A stretch of 64,000 nucleotides of DNA from DASSFZ01 sp035292585 (GTDB lineage: Bacteria > Chloroflexota > Anaerolineae > Fen-1058), in NCBI GenBank assembly GCA_035292585.1, contig DATDPU010000128.1, positions 24,164 through 88,163 on the forward strand. Reading direction: 5' to 3'. The notes below the pieces were generated by a model. That model did no database searches and was not told the DNA's origin. It was given only the letters and a program-made list of their open reading frames with translations. The translations under genes were made by a program, and so were the position numbers. Shown one piece after another: positions 8,346-15,996 of the stretch. Each line of letters begins with the position of its first letter. The first letter of the stretch is position 1.

Positions 8346-9008
8346 TTAAGATTCCAGGGTCACATACACTTGCCGCGCCAGCTCGCGGCCAATGGCGCGC
8401 TCCGTTTTTCCGACGCGCACGCGCAGCGAGCCGCCGAACGGTTCTGAATCAATCAAGGTGACGCGCACCTGTGGGCGAAGTCCCAGCCCGGCTGCATACC
8501 GCAGCATTTCCGGGTGCTCGTCGCTGACGCGGGTGATGCACCCCGCCTGGCCGTGCTCCAACTCAGCCAGCGATTTCTGCTTGACGGTGGCGATGTGACC
8601 GTCTTTGCCAGGGATAGGGTCGCCGTGCGGATCGACCTCCGGGTTGCCCAGGCGCGCGGCCACCCGCGCCTCGAAGTCTTCGCTGATCACGTGCTCCAAC
8701 CGATCGGCCTCGGCGTGGACTTCATCCCACGAATAGCCCAGCGTCTCGATCAAGAACAATTCGATCAAGCGGTGATGGCGAATCACTTCGAGCGCGATCT
8801 TTTCGCCGGCGCGCGTCAACGTCACCCCTTGATAGGGGGCATGGCTGACGAGTTTCATTTCGGCCAGTTTCTTGATCATGCCGGTGACGCTGGCCGGTTT
8901 GACCGAGAGGGACTCGGCGATGGCGTTGGTGTTCGCGCCGCCGGCTCGATCTTGGAGCAGGTAGATCGTCTTCAGGTAGTCCTCGATCTGATGGCTGAGT
9001 TTTTCCAT
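8346..9008 (-). CDS. DtxR-family metal-dependent transcriptional repressor
   Basis: Cytosolic regulator of about 220 residues. An N-terminal winged helix-turn-helix (IEDYLKTIYLLQ; AIAESLSVKPASVTGMIKKL) is followed by the metal-binding dimerisation domain (HHRLIELFLIETLGYSWDEV, HAEADRLEHVIS) and a C-terminal FeoA/SH3-like domain. This is the full three-domain layout of DtxR/IdeR/MntR. The ATG at 9008 is preferred because GGAG sits six bases upstream. The gene heads the leftward metal operon, and a perfect 16-bp palindrome at 9029-9044 covers its promoter, so it probably represses itself and the downstream feo, ATPase, oxidase and ZIP genes when Fe(II) or Mn(II) is plentiful. Confidence 0.92.
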   Translation of the reverse strand: MEKLSHQIEDYLKTIYLLQDRAGGANTNAIAESLSVKPASVTGMIKKLAEMKLVSHAPYQGVTLTRAGEKIALEVIRHHRLIELFLIETLGYSWDEVHAEADRLEHVISEDFEARVAARLGNPEVDPHGDPIPGKDGHIATVKQKSLAELEHGQAGCITRVSDEHPEMLRYAAGLGLRPQVRVTLIDSEPFGGSLRVRVGKTERAIGRELARQVYVTLES

Positions 9009-9028
9009 TTGGTGCTCCATAATCCAAT

Positions 9029-9044
9029 TTTAGGCATGCCTAAA
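9029..9044. promoter_or_regulatory. DtxR-type operator
   Basis: TTTAGGCATGCCTAAA, a perfect 8+8 palindrome, begins 20 bases upstream of the DtxR-family gene. The TTTAGG-N4-CCTAAA layout matches known DtxR/SirR/MntR-type boxes. It lies where the leftward promoter must be. Confidence 0.8.
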
Positions 9045-9134
9045 TTTTATCTAGATTTGCTCGGTTGTCAAGTAGGACTTTAGCCTGAGGTTCGTCCCAA
9101 ACACCCTCAACCTGCGCAGAGTACATGGCTGAGT

Positions 9135-9140
9135 TATAAT
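9135..9140 (+). promoter_or_regulatory. -10 element of a probably leaderless promoter (tusA-like gene)
   Basis: A consensus TATAAT ends six bases before the ATG at 9147, so the expected transcription start falls at or next to the start codon, leaving no room for a Shine-Dalgarno. No convincing -35 was seen. Confidence 0.6.
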
Positions 9141-9146
9141 CGCGGT

Positions 9147-9380
9147 ATGCAGCCGGTTGATCAAACGCTCGATATTCGCGGCGAAGTGTGTCCCTACACC
9201 TACGTCAAGACGCGCCTGGCGCTGGAGGAACTGCAACCGGGCCAGGTGTTACGAGTACAAATCGATTTCGAACCCGCGACGCGCAGCGTGCCGCGTAGCG
9301 TCGTCTTGCAGGGTGAGGAGGTCTTGTCGGTGACGCCGACGCAACCGGGCGAGTGGGAAATTCTCGTCCGCAAACGATGA
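9147..9380 (+). CDS. TusA/SirA-like sulfur carrier protein
   Basis: Small protein of 77 residues. The TusA fold signature is present at the N-terminus: LDIRGEVCPYTYVKTRLALEE, where the Cys (C16) before Pro carries persulfide sulfur in the family. Normal TusA has CPxP; here it is CPYT, so the second proline is missing. Together with the downstream JAMM protease and E1-like gene it suggests a sulfur-transfer module. It is read from a leaderless promoter and is followed by a hairpin repeat at 9388-9451. Confidence 0.85.
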   Translation: MQPVDQTLDIRGEVCPYTYVKTRLALEELQPGQVLRVQIDFEPATRSVPRSVVLQGEEVLSVTPTQPGEWEILVRKR

Positions 9381-9387
9381 CGGCGTT

Positions 9388-9451
9388 AAGACCTCGCAGG
9401 TCTCGCTCCACCACGTCGCTTTGGAGCATGGCCTAAAGACCTGCGAGGTCT
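9388..9451. repeat. Inverted repeat, family I (possible terminator)
   Basis: AGACCTCGCAGGTCT and its exact reverse complement AGACCTGCGAGGTCT flank an inner stem (GCTCCA...TGGAGC). It could end transcription of the tusA-like gene, but there is no T-run. Related AGACCT...AGGTCT elements occur at 29718-29783, 36024-36088 and 58257-58290. Confidence 0.75.
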
Positions 9452-9480
9452 GCCCGCTCTGCCGACGAGCAGAATGTTTC

Positions 9481-9509
9481 TTGCCGGGGCTCAACCCATC
9501 GAGTAAAAT
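9481..9509 (+). promoter_or_regulatory. Sigma70-like promoter of the JAMM gene
   Basis: TTGCCG (9481-9486), a 17-base spacer and TAAAAT (9504-9509). The predicted start near 9516 leaves a short leader with GGGGAT before the ATG at 9537. Confidence 0.6.
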
Positions 9510-9536
9510 GATTGCCTGCTTACCGGGGATAGACCG

Positions 9537-9923
9537 ATGCTGATCATGTCGCAGGCTCAGTATGAGGAAATGCTGGCGCACTTGCGCGGCGATCTCACTC
9601 AGGAGCGCTGCGGCCTGTTGGCGGGCGAGACTGGTCGCGTCTTACGGGTGTTGCCCGTTCCCAACTCGTTGCGCAGCCCGTGGGCGTATCGTATGGATGG
9701 GCCGGAGTTCATCGAGGCGATGCGCGCCTGCAACTTCGAGCCGTTGGCGATCTACCACTCGCACCCGGTTGGCCCGCCCACACCTTCGGCTACCGATGTC
9801 GCTGAAGCAACCTACCCCGATTCGATCTACGTGATTGTGTCGTTTGGCGAAGAACCGCCCGGCGCGCGGGCGTTTAGGATTGCGGGGGGGCAGGTGAGCG
9901 AGGTCGAGTTGAGGGTTGAGTAG
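9537..9923 (+). CDS. JAMM/MPN-domain metalloprotease (Mec-like)
   Basis: Zinc-dependent isopeptidase fold of 128 residues. The JAMM motif is complete: Glu in ERCGLL (residues 22-27), then HSHPVGPPTPSATD with the H-x-H-P, Ser and Asp ligands (about 78-91). Bacterial relatives such as Mec trim C-terminal extensions from ubiquitin-like sulfur carriers so that their Gly-Gly tail can be activated. The downstream E1-like gene fits this. No ThiS, MoaD or CysO-like gene is in the window, so the partner must lie elsewhere or be the TusA-like protein. Confidence 0.88.
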   Translation: MLIMSQAQYEEMLAHLRGDLTQERCGLLAGETGRVLRVLPVPNSLRSPWAYRMDGPEFIEAMRACNFEPLAIYHSHPVGPPTPSATDVAEATYPDSIYVIVSFGEEPPGARAFRIAGGQVSEVELRVE

Positions 9924-9990
9924 ACGGAGGACGAACGACGAGGGACGGAGGACGAACGACGAGTGACGAGTGACGAAAGACCAATGAAAG
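9924..9990. repeat. Family B GACGGAGGACGAACGAC repeat
   Basis: Tandem GACGGAGGACGAACGACGA-type units followed by GACGAAAGACCAA. The same family, or its complement CGTCCTTCGTCTTTGGTC, occurs at 10448-10483, 39640-39718 (inside tatD) and 62967-63045 (end of an unknown gene). Confidence 0.8.
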
Positions 9991-10011
9991 GCGGAGAAGA
10001 AGGAGCGACAC

Positions 10012-10124
10012 ATGCCCTTCAAGTTTGAGAAGCTGGAAGTGTGGCAGTTGGCCGTGGACTACATCATGAGGTTCCTCTCCATCAAGTATATAGTCGCGCC
10101 GAGACACTGGCCGCTAAGTTACAC
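10012..10124 (+). pseudogene. Remnant of a four-helix-bundle (S23/IVP-like) protein gene
   Basis: The first codons read MPFKFEKLEVWQLAVDYI, the typical N-terminus of four-helix-bundle proteins related to the 23S rRNA intervening-sequence protein. After that the reading slips: the expected continuation (VYSRAETLAAKLHR) is in another frame. The gene then stops at a 91-bp inverted-repeat element starting at 10125. Nothing recognisable of the family follows. It is a dead fragment; whether the element caused the loss or arrived later cannot be told. Confidence 0.7.
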
Positions 10125-10215
10125 AGGACTTACGCAGCTGCATGTTGCTGCCGCAGTTGTACTGCGGCAGATGAGGCGGCGGCAGTGCAACTGCCGCGCC
10201 AACTGCGTAAGTCCT
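10125..10215. mobile_element. 91-bp MITE-like element, family J, copy 1
   Basis: Ends are inverted (AGGACTTACGCAGCTG / CAACTGCGTAAGTCCT) around internal dyads such as CCGCAGTTGTACTGCGG and CGGCAGTGCAACTGCCG. GTTACA occurs on both sides (10118-10123 and 10216-10221), like a target-site duplication. Copy 2 at 28586-28676 has the same length with three differences by eye. There is no coding capacity, so it would need a transposase elsewhere. Confidence 0.75.
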
Positions 10216-10492
10216 GTTACATATACTGCGCGCGGTTACAAGTTGCGCTTTTTGCTGCTCCAAGCCCGCGTCCGCGCGGGCGTCTATCCTGATCGACCGC
10301 GGGGACGCGGTCGGTGAGCACAACCGCAGATTGTTCCCGCGCCGGGTATACAATGCGCCGGAGCATAGCGCCAGATCGAGGGTGGCTGCGTGAACAATCA
10401 GCGGACTATGTGACTGATGATGAAGGGCTGGCAGCAGTTTAAGATGTAGCCATCGTCCTTCGTCTTTGGTCTTCCGTCTCTTGGCGGCAAGT
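10216..10492. other. Non-coding spacer before the E1-like gene
   Basis: No supported gene. It contains GC-rich dyads (CGCGTCCGCGCGGGCG; GACCGCGGGGACGCGGTC), a TATACAAT that might be a -10 near 10341-10348, and a family B repeat at 10448-10483. Confidence 0.5.
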
Positions 10493-11311
10493 ATGTTCGG
10501 TTTCACCGAAGACCAAATCAAGCGTTACGCCCGCCACATCGTGTTGCCGGGCGTCGGCGGCAAAGGGCAACGACGCTTGCTGCAGGCGAAGGTTTTGGTC
10601 ATTGGCGCAGGCGGGCTGGGATCGCCGGCCGCGTTGTATCTGGCCGCAGCGGGTGTGGGTACGATCGGGATTGTCGATAGCGATGCGGTTGACGTATCGA
10701 ATCTACAGCGTCAGGTGTTATTTAAGCCTGCCGACACAGGTCGCAGCAAAGTCGAAGCAGCGGCGGGGGTGCTGCGGGCGCTCAATCCCGATGTGACGGT
10801 GATGCCCTGCGCTGAACGCCTGACCTCGGCCAACGCGCGTGCGATCTTGTCCGATTACGATGTGGTGATCGATGGCAGCGACAACTTCCCCACCCGTTAT
10901 CTCGTGAACGACGTGTGCGTGATGTCCGAGATACCCTTCGTCTGGGGCGCAGCGAATCAGTTCGACGGGCAGCTATCGGTGGTCAAGCCACGCCGGTCGG
11001 CGTGCTATCGCTGCCTGTTCCCTGCGCCGCCTCCGCCGGGCAGCGTGCCCGACTGCATCGAAGCGGGCGTGATCGGCGCGTTAACCGGAACGATCGGCTC
11101 GTGGCTAGCTTTGGAGGCGATCAAGCTGGTGCTGGGTCTCGGCGAGGTGCTGGCCGATCGGCTGACGATTTTTGAGGGATTGTCCGGCGCGGTGACGCCG
11201 GTGCAAGTTGCGCGCCGAACCGATTGCGCCGTGTGCGGCGATGCGCCGAGCGTCACCGAGTTGATCGATTACGAGCTGTTCTGCGGGCGGCAAACTACAT
11301 CTGCGAGGTAA
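10493..11311 (+). CDS. MoeB/ThiF/HesA-type E1-like adenylyltransferase
   Basis: Activating enzyme for ubiquitin-like sulfur carriers, about 272 residues. The nucleotide-binding Rossmann motif VLVIGAGGLGSPAALYLAAA is near residues 38-57, followed by D-N-L-Q-R-Q (VDVSNLQRQVLF) and D-G-S-D-N-F, all typical of MoeB/ThiF. A zinc site is formed by CYRC and CAVC. It would adenylate the C-terminal Gly of a carrier before sulfur loading. The ATG at 10493 (MFGFTEDQIKRYARH) matches the family N-terminus; the longer start at 10466 lies in a repeat. With the JAMM gene it forms a Mec/ThiF-like pair, but the carrier itself is absent here. Confidence 0.9.
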   Translation: MFGFTEDQIKRYARHIVLPGVGGKGQRRLLQAKVLVIGAGGLGSPAALYLAAAGVGTIGIVDSDAVDVSNLQRQVLFKPADTGRSKVEAAAGVLRALNPDVTVMPCAERLTSANARAILSDYDVVIDGSDNFPTRYLVNDVCVMSEIPFVWGAANQFDGQLSVVKPRRSACYRCLFPAPPPPGSVPDCIEAGVIGALTGTIGSWLALEAIKLVLGLGEVLADRLTIFEGLSGAVTPVQVARRTDCAVCGDAPSVTELIDYELFCGRQTTSAR

Positions 11312-11316
11312 CTGAC

Positions 11317-12078
11317 ATGCGAGGACGGATCTACCGTTCTGGAGTGGCCCTATCGCTGATCGCTTCAGTTGCGGTCCTCACGCTCCTCTTGGCGGAGCAA
11401 ACGGGTGTGCAGAGGCTGCTCACGGCGTTGGGGCAGGTGTGGCCGGATTGGGCGCAGCTGGCCGTTTCGGGCCTGGGCGGGTATCTGCTGGGATCGATCC
11501 CGTTTGGGTTTATCGTCGTGGGCATGCTGCGCGAGCGTGACATCACGACCGAAGGCAGCGGTCGCACGGGCGGGACGAATGCGTTGCGCGCCAGCGGATT
11601 CGGAGCGGCCGCGCTAACGGTCGTCGGCGATATCTGCAAAGGTTATGCTGCCGTGGTGCTCGCGCGAGCGCTGGTGTCCGGCTTCGTGTGGGCGCAGGTG
11701 CTGGCCGGCTGGGGCGCAGTGCTGGGCCACAACGCCTCGATCTATATCGGGTTCAAAGGGGGCGCCGGCAGCGGCCCGAATATGGGCGTGGCGGGCGCTT
11801 TCTGGCCGCCCTCGTTGATCTTCACGTTGCTGAGTCTGCCCTTTTCTTACTTCGTGATCGGTTACGCTTCACTCGGCTCGATCTTCATCGCAGCCGTCAT
11901 CGTCGCCATTTTTGCGCTGCGCGCAGTCTTGGGGCAAGGGCCGGTCGAGTACATCTGGTATGGCGTCGGCGCGGCGCTACTGATCGTTTACGCGCTCAGG
12001 CCGAACATCGATCGGTTGATCAAAGGGACCGAGAAGCGCGTTGAACTATCAACTCGACAAGGCAATAAGGTGCGATAA
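11317..12078 (+). CDS. plsY: Glycerol-3-phosphate acyltransferase PlsY-like
   Basis: Polytopic membrane acyltransferase, 253 residues, which transfers an acyl group from acyl-phosphate to glycerol-3-phosphate at the start of phospholipid synthesis. The three PlsY motifs are recognisable: GYLLGSIPFGFIV, GSGRTGGTNALR (canonical S-G-N-x-G-A-T-N) and GHNASIYIGFKGGAGSG (canonical G-H-x-F-P-x-F-x-G-G-K-G). Motif 2 has Arg-Thr-Gly-Gly for Asn-x-Gly-Ala, and motif 3 has Ala for Lys. An extra hydrophobic helix precedes the core. It starts five bases after the E1-like gene, behind GAGGT. The deviations leave room for a paralogue with altered substrate. Confidence 0.8.
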   Translation: MRGRIYRSGVALSLIASVAVLTLLLAEQTGVQRLLTALGQVWPDWAQLAVSGLGGYLLGSIPFGFIVVGMLRERDITTEGSGRTGGTNALRASGFGAAALTVVGDICKGYAAVVLARALVSGFVWAQVLAGWGAVLGHNASIYIGFKGGAGSGPNMGVAGAFWPPSLIFTLLSLPFSYFVIGYASLGSIFIAAVIVAIFALRAVLGQGPVEYIWYGVGAALLIVYALRPNIDRLIKGTEKRVELSTRQGNKVR

Positions 12079-12177
12079 GGGTAGTGGGCGAACTGACAAG
12101 ACCCATCCCGTCTACCGATTCTAGCGGGAAACACGATTCCCGCCGAAGTGGGGCGAACCATTTACCTGCGGGGTGAG

Positions 12178-13164
12178 TCACAAATTGACGCTGACGCCGA
12201 TCTTCTTGTGTAGAGCAGCGGTCAGCGCCTGTTGTGCGGCGGCAATGTCTTGAGCCGCCAGCCCGACCGATTTGAAGAACGTGATTTGTTCAGGATGCGT
12301 GCGGCCAGGCCGCACGCCGTTGACCACTTCTCCCAGCTCGATCAATTGGCTTTCTTGCAGCGCGCCGTTTGCGATGCAGGCGATCACCTCACCGGCCTCG
12401 GCCAGCGCCGCCTGGCGTTGATCGACGATCACCCGCGACTGTTTCACCAATTCCGGGTCGACTTCGCGCATGTCGGGAGTGTACGACCCGATGCCGTTGA
12501 TGTGCGTGCCGGGGCGAACGTCGGCCGGCCCGATCACGGGCGTGGCTGACGAAGTTGCGGTGCAGATGATGTCGGCTTCTCGTATCGCTTCACGTGCGGA
12601 AGCGACCACGTCAATCGCCGCAGGGGCGCCGTTGCGTCCGGCCAGCTCTTGCGCGAACCGCTCGGCGTGCGCACGGTGGGGTGAGTACACTCGCACGCAC
12701 TCGATGCGCCGCACACAGCATACCGCTTCGAGCTGAGTGCGCGCCTGCGCGCCGGAGCCGATCAGGGCCAATGTCGCGGCATCAGGACGGGACAGCAAAT
12801 CGGTGGCTAAGCCGCTCGCCGCGCCGGTGCGGATCGCCGTCAAGGCGGTCCCTTCAAGCAACGCTTCGGGCTGCCCGGTGGCGGCGTTGATCAAGACCAC
12901 CAGCGCGTGGATCGCCGGCAATTCCAGATCGGGGTTGTTGGGGAACGCCGACAAGATTTTCGCGCCGAGCCGGTTGCCGATGTGCAAGTACGCCGGCATC
13001 ACCAGCACCCTCCCAGCATGTTTAGGAATCTGTAGCATAGTGCGAAGCGGCATATCGGCTTCGCCAGCGGAAAGCAGGCTGAACGCCTTGCGCATGGCGT
13101 CGATCGCGGCGGGCATCGGCAGTGCGGCGCGCACGTCGGCGGCGGTGAGGATATGAAAGGACAT
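12178..13164 (-). CDS. Ornithine cyclodeaminase/mu-crystallin family protein
   Basis: NAD(P)-dependent enzyme of 328 residues in the OCD/mu-crystallin family, which includes ornithine cyclodeaminase, alanine dehydrogenase and ketimine reductases. The substrate Arg/Lys region (MPLRTMLQIP, NRLGAKILSAFP), ALLEGTALTAIRTGAASGLA and the Rossmann motif LALIGSGAQARTQLEA are visible. The later segment (TPVIGPADVRPGTHINGIGSYTP) fits the cofactor and active-site loop. The start at 13164 has GAGGTG upstream. It stands alone on the minus strand; substrate is not predictable from context. Confidence 0.88.
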   Translation of the reverse strand: MSFHILTAADVRAALPMPAAIDAMRKAFSLLSAGEADMPLRTMLQIPKHAGRVLVMPAYLHIGNRLGAKILSAFPNNPDLELPAIHALVVLINAATGQPEALLEGTALTAIRTGAASGLATDLLSRPDAATLALIGSGAQARTQLEAVCCVRRIECVRVYSPHRAHAERFAQELAGRNGAPAAIDVVASAREAIREADIICTATSSATPVIGPADVRPGTHINGIGSYTPDMREVDPELVKQSRVIVDQRQAALAEAGEVIACIANGALQESQLIELGEVVNGVRPGRTHPEQITFFKSVGLAAQDIAAAQQALTAALHKKIGVSVNL

Positions 13165-13333
13165 GGTATTCACCTCGGCAACGGATTGCCTGCGGCGCAA
13201 CGAACCTCTAAGTTGATTCCGAAACCCCGTCCTGGTCGTCCACGCAAAGTGACCTCTGCTTAACGCTCACGACTGAAGTGGTGACTACAGCTGATACAAC
13301 TCCTCATACTTTCTTCATGCGTCACGGTTGACC

Positions 13334-13366
13334 ATCGCCGGGGGTGCTCCAACACCGCCCGGCGAT
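13334..13366. other. GC-rich hairpin in the spacer upstream of the OCD gene
   Basis: ATCGCCGG pairs with CCGGCGAT and GGTG with CACC around CTCCAA, followed on the plus strand by TATTTTA. It sits between two leftward genes, so its T-run is on the wrong side for them. Its role is unclear. Confidence 0.4.
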
Positions 13367-13420
13367 TATTTTACCACAGTTAGCTCAACTGTTCTAAAGG
13401 CAAGTTTCAGCGAACAGACG

Positions 13421-15994
13421 TTATACCATCGGGGTCTGTGCGAACACCAACAGGTCTGCAAACGCATCCGGCTGTAGCTTCTCAAATTCCTTCTGTGGCA
13501 CTTTGATGTATTGCCAGTTCGCGCTGGTCAAGCGCGTAGCATTCTCAGCCCACAGCATCGCCGCCCGATCCTTGTTGGCTACGTCAACATCTTCGCGGCC
13601 TTTTGTCTCAACGAGATAATGCTTCCCCTCGGATAACACAGCTACAAAGTCGGGTTCGTAATAGCGCAGGTTGTTATTCGAGTCGGTGTACTCAATCGCA
13701 AAGCCGAATTGCTCCGGCAGCTTGGCGAATCGCTCAACGTCGGGCGCGTCTTGGAGAAACTTGGCAAATGCTTTCTCAAACTCGTTGCCACATGGCACAA
13801 GGTTAAACACGGTCTTAGCTGCGGGTAGGGTGGGGCGGGAGTAGGGAAACGGCGGAGTTTCCGACAGCTTGCGGCCCGCGTTCAACAGCTGCGGTTCAAG
13901 CTCCTGCACAACCAGCGGGCGCAGTGCTTTGAGGAACGTCTGCACCGTGACATACTGTGCAACGTTGGAGTTAATTGCTCTGAGGATAACCGGATCGACA
14001 AGGTCAACCGGCTCGCCAAACGCGCGGCTTTCGAGAAACTCGCGGACTTTCGGCGCAAGCGCCGCAAACTGCGAGGGCAGTTTGACTTCCTGTGCAATGC
14101 GCTTGGCGTAGTAGCCGATGACTTCTTCGGCGGTCTGCGCTTCCGGCAGGGTATAGTCACGCTCGATCAACTTTTGCAGCGTGAGAATATCATAGCCCTC
14201 ATAGCGAAAGGTCTTAGCGGTTGCATCGCTTTCTTTGCGCGGCAGGACAGGGCAAGACATTGCGGCGACGTCTAGCCCGGCGATTTCTTCGGCCAGCGTT
14301 CGCTTGCGGCTCAAGATCGGGCTGAGGCTCGGCAAGGTGATGTCTTTGTCCAGCTTGGCCGGGTCGGGCGCAATCGTGACAATCGTCAGCTTGTCTTTGC
14401 CAACCTGGAAGGTTTCAAGCGCGATGTCCTCATCCTTTTCCAGTTGATCGACAAACTCGATAAAGGCTTTGTTGCCGATGACATCGACCCGTTCAACGTA
14501 ATCCGTCGCCACCTCACGAAACATCCGGCGCAAGCCGCGTCCGATGGTTTGTTCCGGTAGGATGTTCGCTTTCGCTGTATAAGGCCGCAGCCCCACGACA
14601 ACCGTTACGTTTTGCACGTCCCACCCTTCACGCAGCATCAACACGCTGATAATCGCGTTAATCGGGCTGTCGGGGTCATCGACTTCGCGCGATGCCTTGC
14701 GCGCCTTGTCTAAGTCCTTCTTGGAGACTTCGCCGGATCGGTCGGTGTGGATAATCAGCAGCTTGTTACCACTGAACTCAGTGGGGTATTTGCGCTGCAA
14801 ATAGTCGCCTACGTCGTCGGCAGCATCGGTATCATTCATCATGACGAATAACACCGGCTTTTTGTTGAGCGGCGTAAGCTGCTCGCGGTATTCGCGCCAA
14901 CGTTCAACGCCCGCCGTCAGGTAAGCTTTGTAGCGCGTGCTGGCAATATCCGATTTCGCCTCTTGTATGCCCGTCGCAATGCCCTTGACCGGATGCTTGA
15001 CGATCCCATCGATAATGGCTTGTTTCAGCGGGTAATCATAGACCGTCCAGGTGAACAGCGCCCCCTTGCTGTATCGCGGCGTCGCCGTGAAATCGAGTTG
15101 AGCAATCAACCCTGGCGAAGGATTCAAAGCCTTCGCCAGGTTGCGGATGCACCTATTCCATTCGCTCTCTTCGTCGTGGGTGTGATGGGCTTCATCGTTG
15201 AGAATCATCACCGGCTCACGCCGCGCGATGATACGCTTGTCGAAGTCCTCAACCGCCATTTGCTGCGCGGGCGGTTTGGGGCCTAACACGGCGGTCATGA
15301 TATCGGGTTCGTCATCGTCGGCAGGTGGGCGCGTGTAAAACTGCTGCACGTTCGTCAGATATAGCGCCCCTTGCGAATGCGCCCGCTCGCCGTCGCCGCG
15401 CATGTAACAGTCAAAATCCCAATAGATGCGCAGCTCAGGCGGGATGATCGGGTCAGTGCGGAATATCCGCCCGTTGGCGAAGTCGAATTGCAACCGCTCA
15501 AACACGATGACGTTCGGCGCAAGCAGCATAAAGGTTTTGGCGTAATCGTCGCGGCCCTCCGCTGTGGCATTGAAGTATTGCCACGCCATCGCCAGTGACA
15601 GGATTTTAGTCTTGCCGCTGCCCGTCGCCATTTTGATACAGTAACGGGCGAAGTCATCGTATTGCAGCAAGCGCAAGTTGCTGTTAGCCCCCGCGAATCG
15701 CTCGATCAAATCCTTGTGACGGCGCACCTGCGCGACTTCGTACAGGTAAACCAGCGTCTCTATCGCGCGCTGTTGCGAGTCGTGGTACACAAACGGGCGG
15801 CCACTATGCGGCAGGCGATGGTCGGTCTTAAACCAGTAATTGAGCAACAGCCGCGTGGTATCTGTTGCGCCCTTGTAGTTGTTGGCCCGCCAGTCATCGA
15901 CCGCCTTACGCACCGCCGGTACACACGGCGCGGTTTTGACGCGCGGCTCTAACAGGCTCAGCTGGGCATCGGGCGGCTTGGCGCGACGCGGCAT
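13421..15994 (-). CDS. res: Type III restriction enzyme, Res subunit
   Basis: ATP-dependent restriction subunit, 857 residues. Superfamily 2 helicase motifs are present: Walker A ATGSGKT (123-129), DEAH (267-270) in ILNDEAHHTHD, FTATPRY, and motif VI QTIGRGLRRMF. The C-terminal nuclease reads YEPDFVAVL...YLVETKGRED, a PD-(D/E)xK core. With the Mod subunit it would cut DNA after translocation or sliding between unmethylated sites in inverted orientation. The start lies two bases after the mod stop, so the pair is one transcript. Confidence 0.93.
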   Translation of the reverse strand: MPRRAKPPDAQLSLLEPRVKTAPCVPAVRKAVDDWRANNYKGATDTTRLLLNYWFKTDHRLPHSGRPFVYHDSQQRAIETLVYLYEVAQVRRHKDLIERFAGANSNLRLLQYDDFARYCIKMATGSGKTKILSLAMAWQYFNATAEGRDDYAKTFMLLAPNVIVFERLQFDFANGRIFRTDPIIPPELRIYWDFDCYMRGDGERAHSQGALYLTNVQQFYTRPPADDDEPDIMTAVLGPKPPAQQMAVEDFDKRIIARREPVMILNDEAHHTHDEESEWNRCIRNLAKALNPSPGLIAQLDFTATPRYSKGALFTWTVYDYPLKQAIIDGIVKHPVKGIATGIQEAKSDIASTRYKAYLTAGVERWREYREQLTPLNKKPVLFVMMNDTDAADDVGDYLQRKYPTEFSGNKLLIIHTDRSGEVSKKDLDKARKASREVDDPDSPINAIISVLMLREGWDVQNVTVVVGLRPYTAKANILPEQTIGRGLRRMFREVATDYVERVDVIGNKAFIEFVDQLEKDEDIALETFQVGKDKLTIVTIAPDPAKLDKDITLPSLSPILSRKRTLAEEIAGLDVAAMSCPVLPRKESDATAKTFRYEGYDILTLQKLIERDYTLPEAQTAEEVIGYYAKRIAQEVKLPSQFAALAPKVREFLESRAFGEPVDLVDPVILRAINSNVAQYVTVQTFLKALRPLVVQELEPQLLNAGRKLSETPPFPYSRPTLPAAKTVFNLVPCGNEFEKAFAKFLQDAPDVERFAKLPEQFGFAIEYTDSNNNLRYYEPDFVAVLSEGKHYLVETKGREDVDVANKDRAAMLWAENATRLTSANWQYIKVPQKEFEKLQPDAFADLLVFAQTPMV

Positions 15995-15996
15995 GG

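Noticed and set aside
12122..12145. Terminator downstream of plsY
   Set aside because: GCGGGAA/TTCCCGC forms a short hairpin but no T-run follows on either strand.
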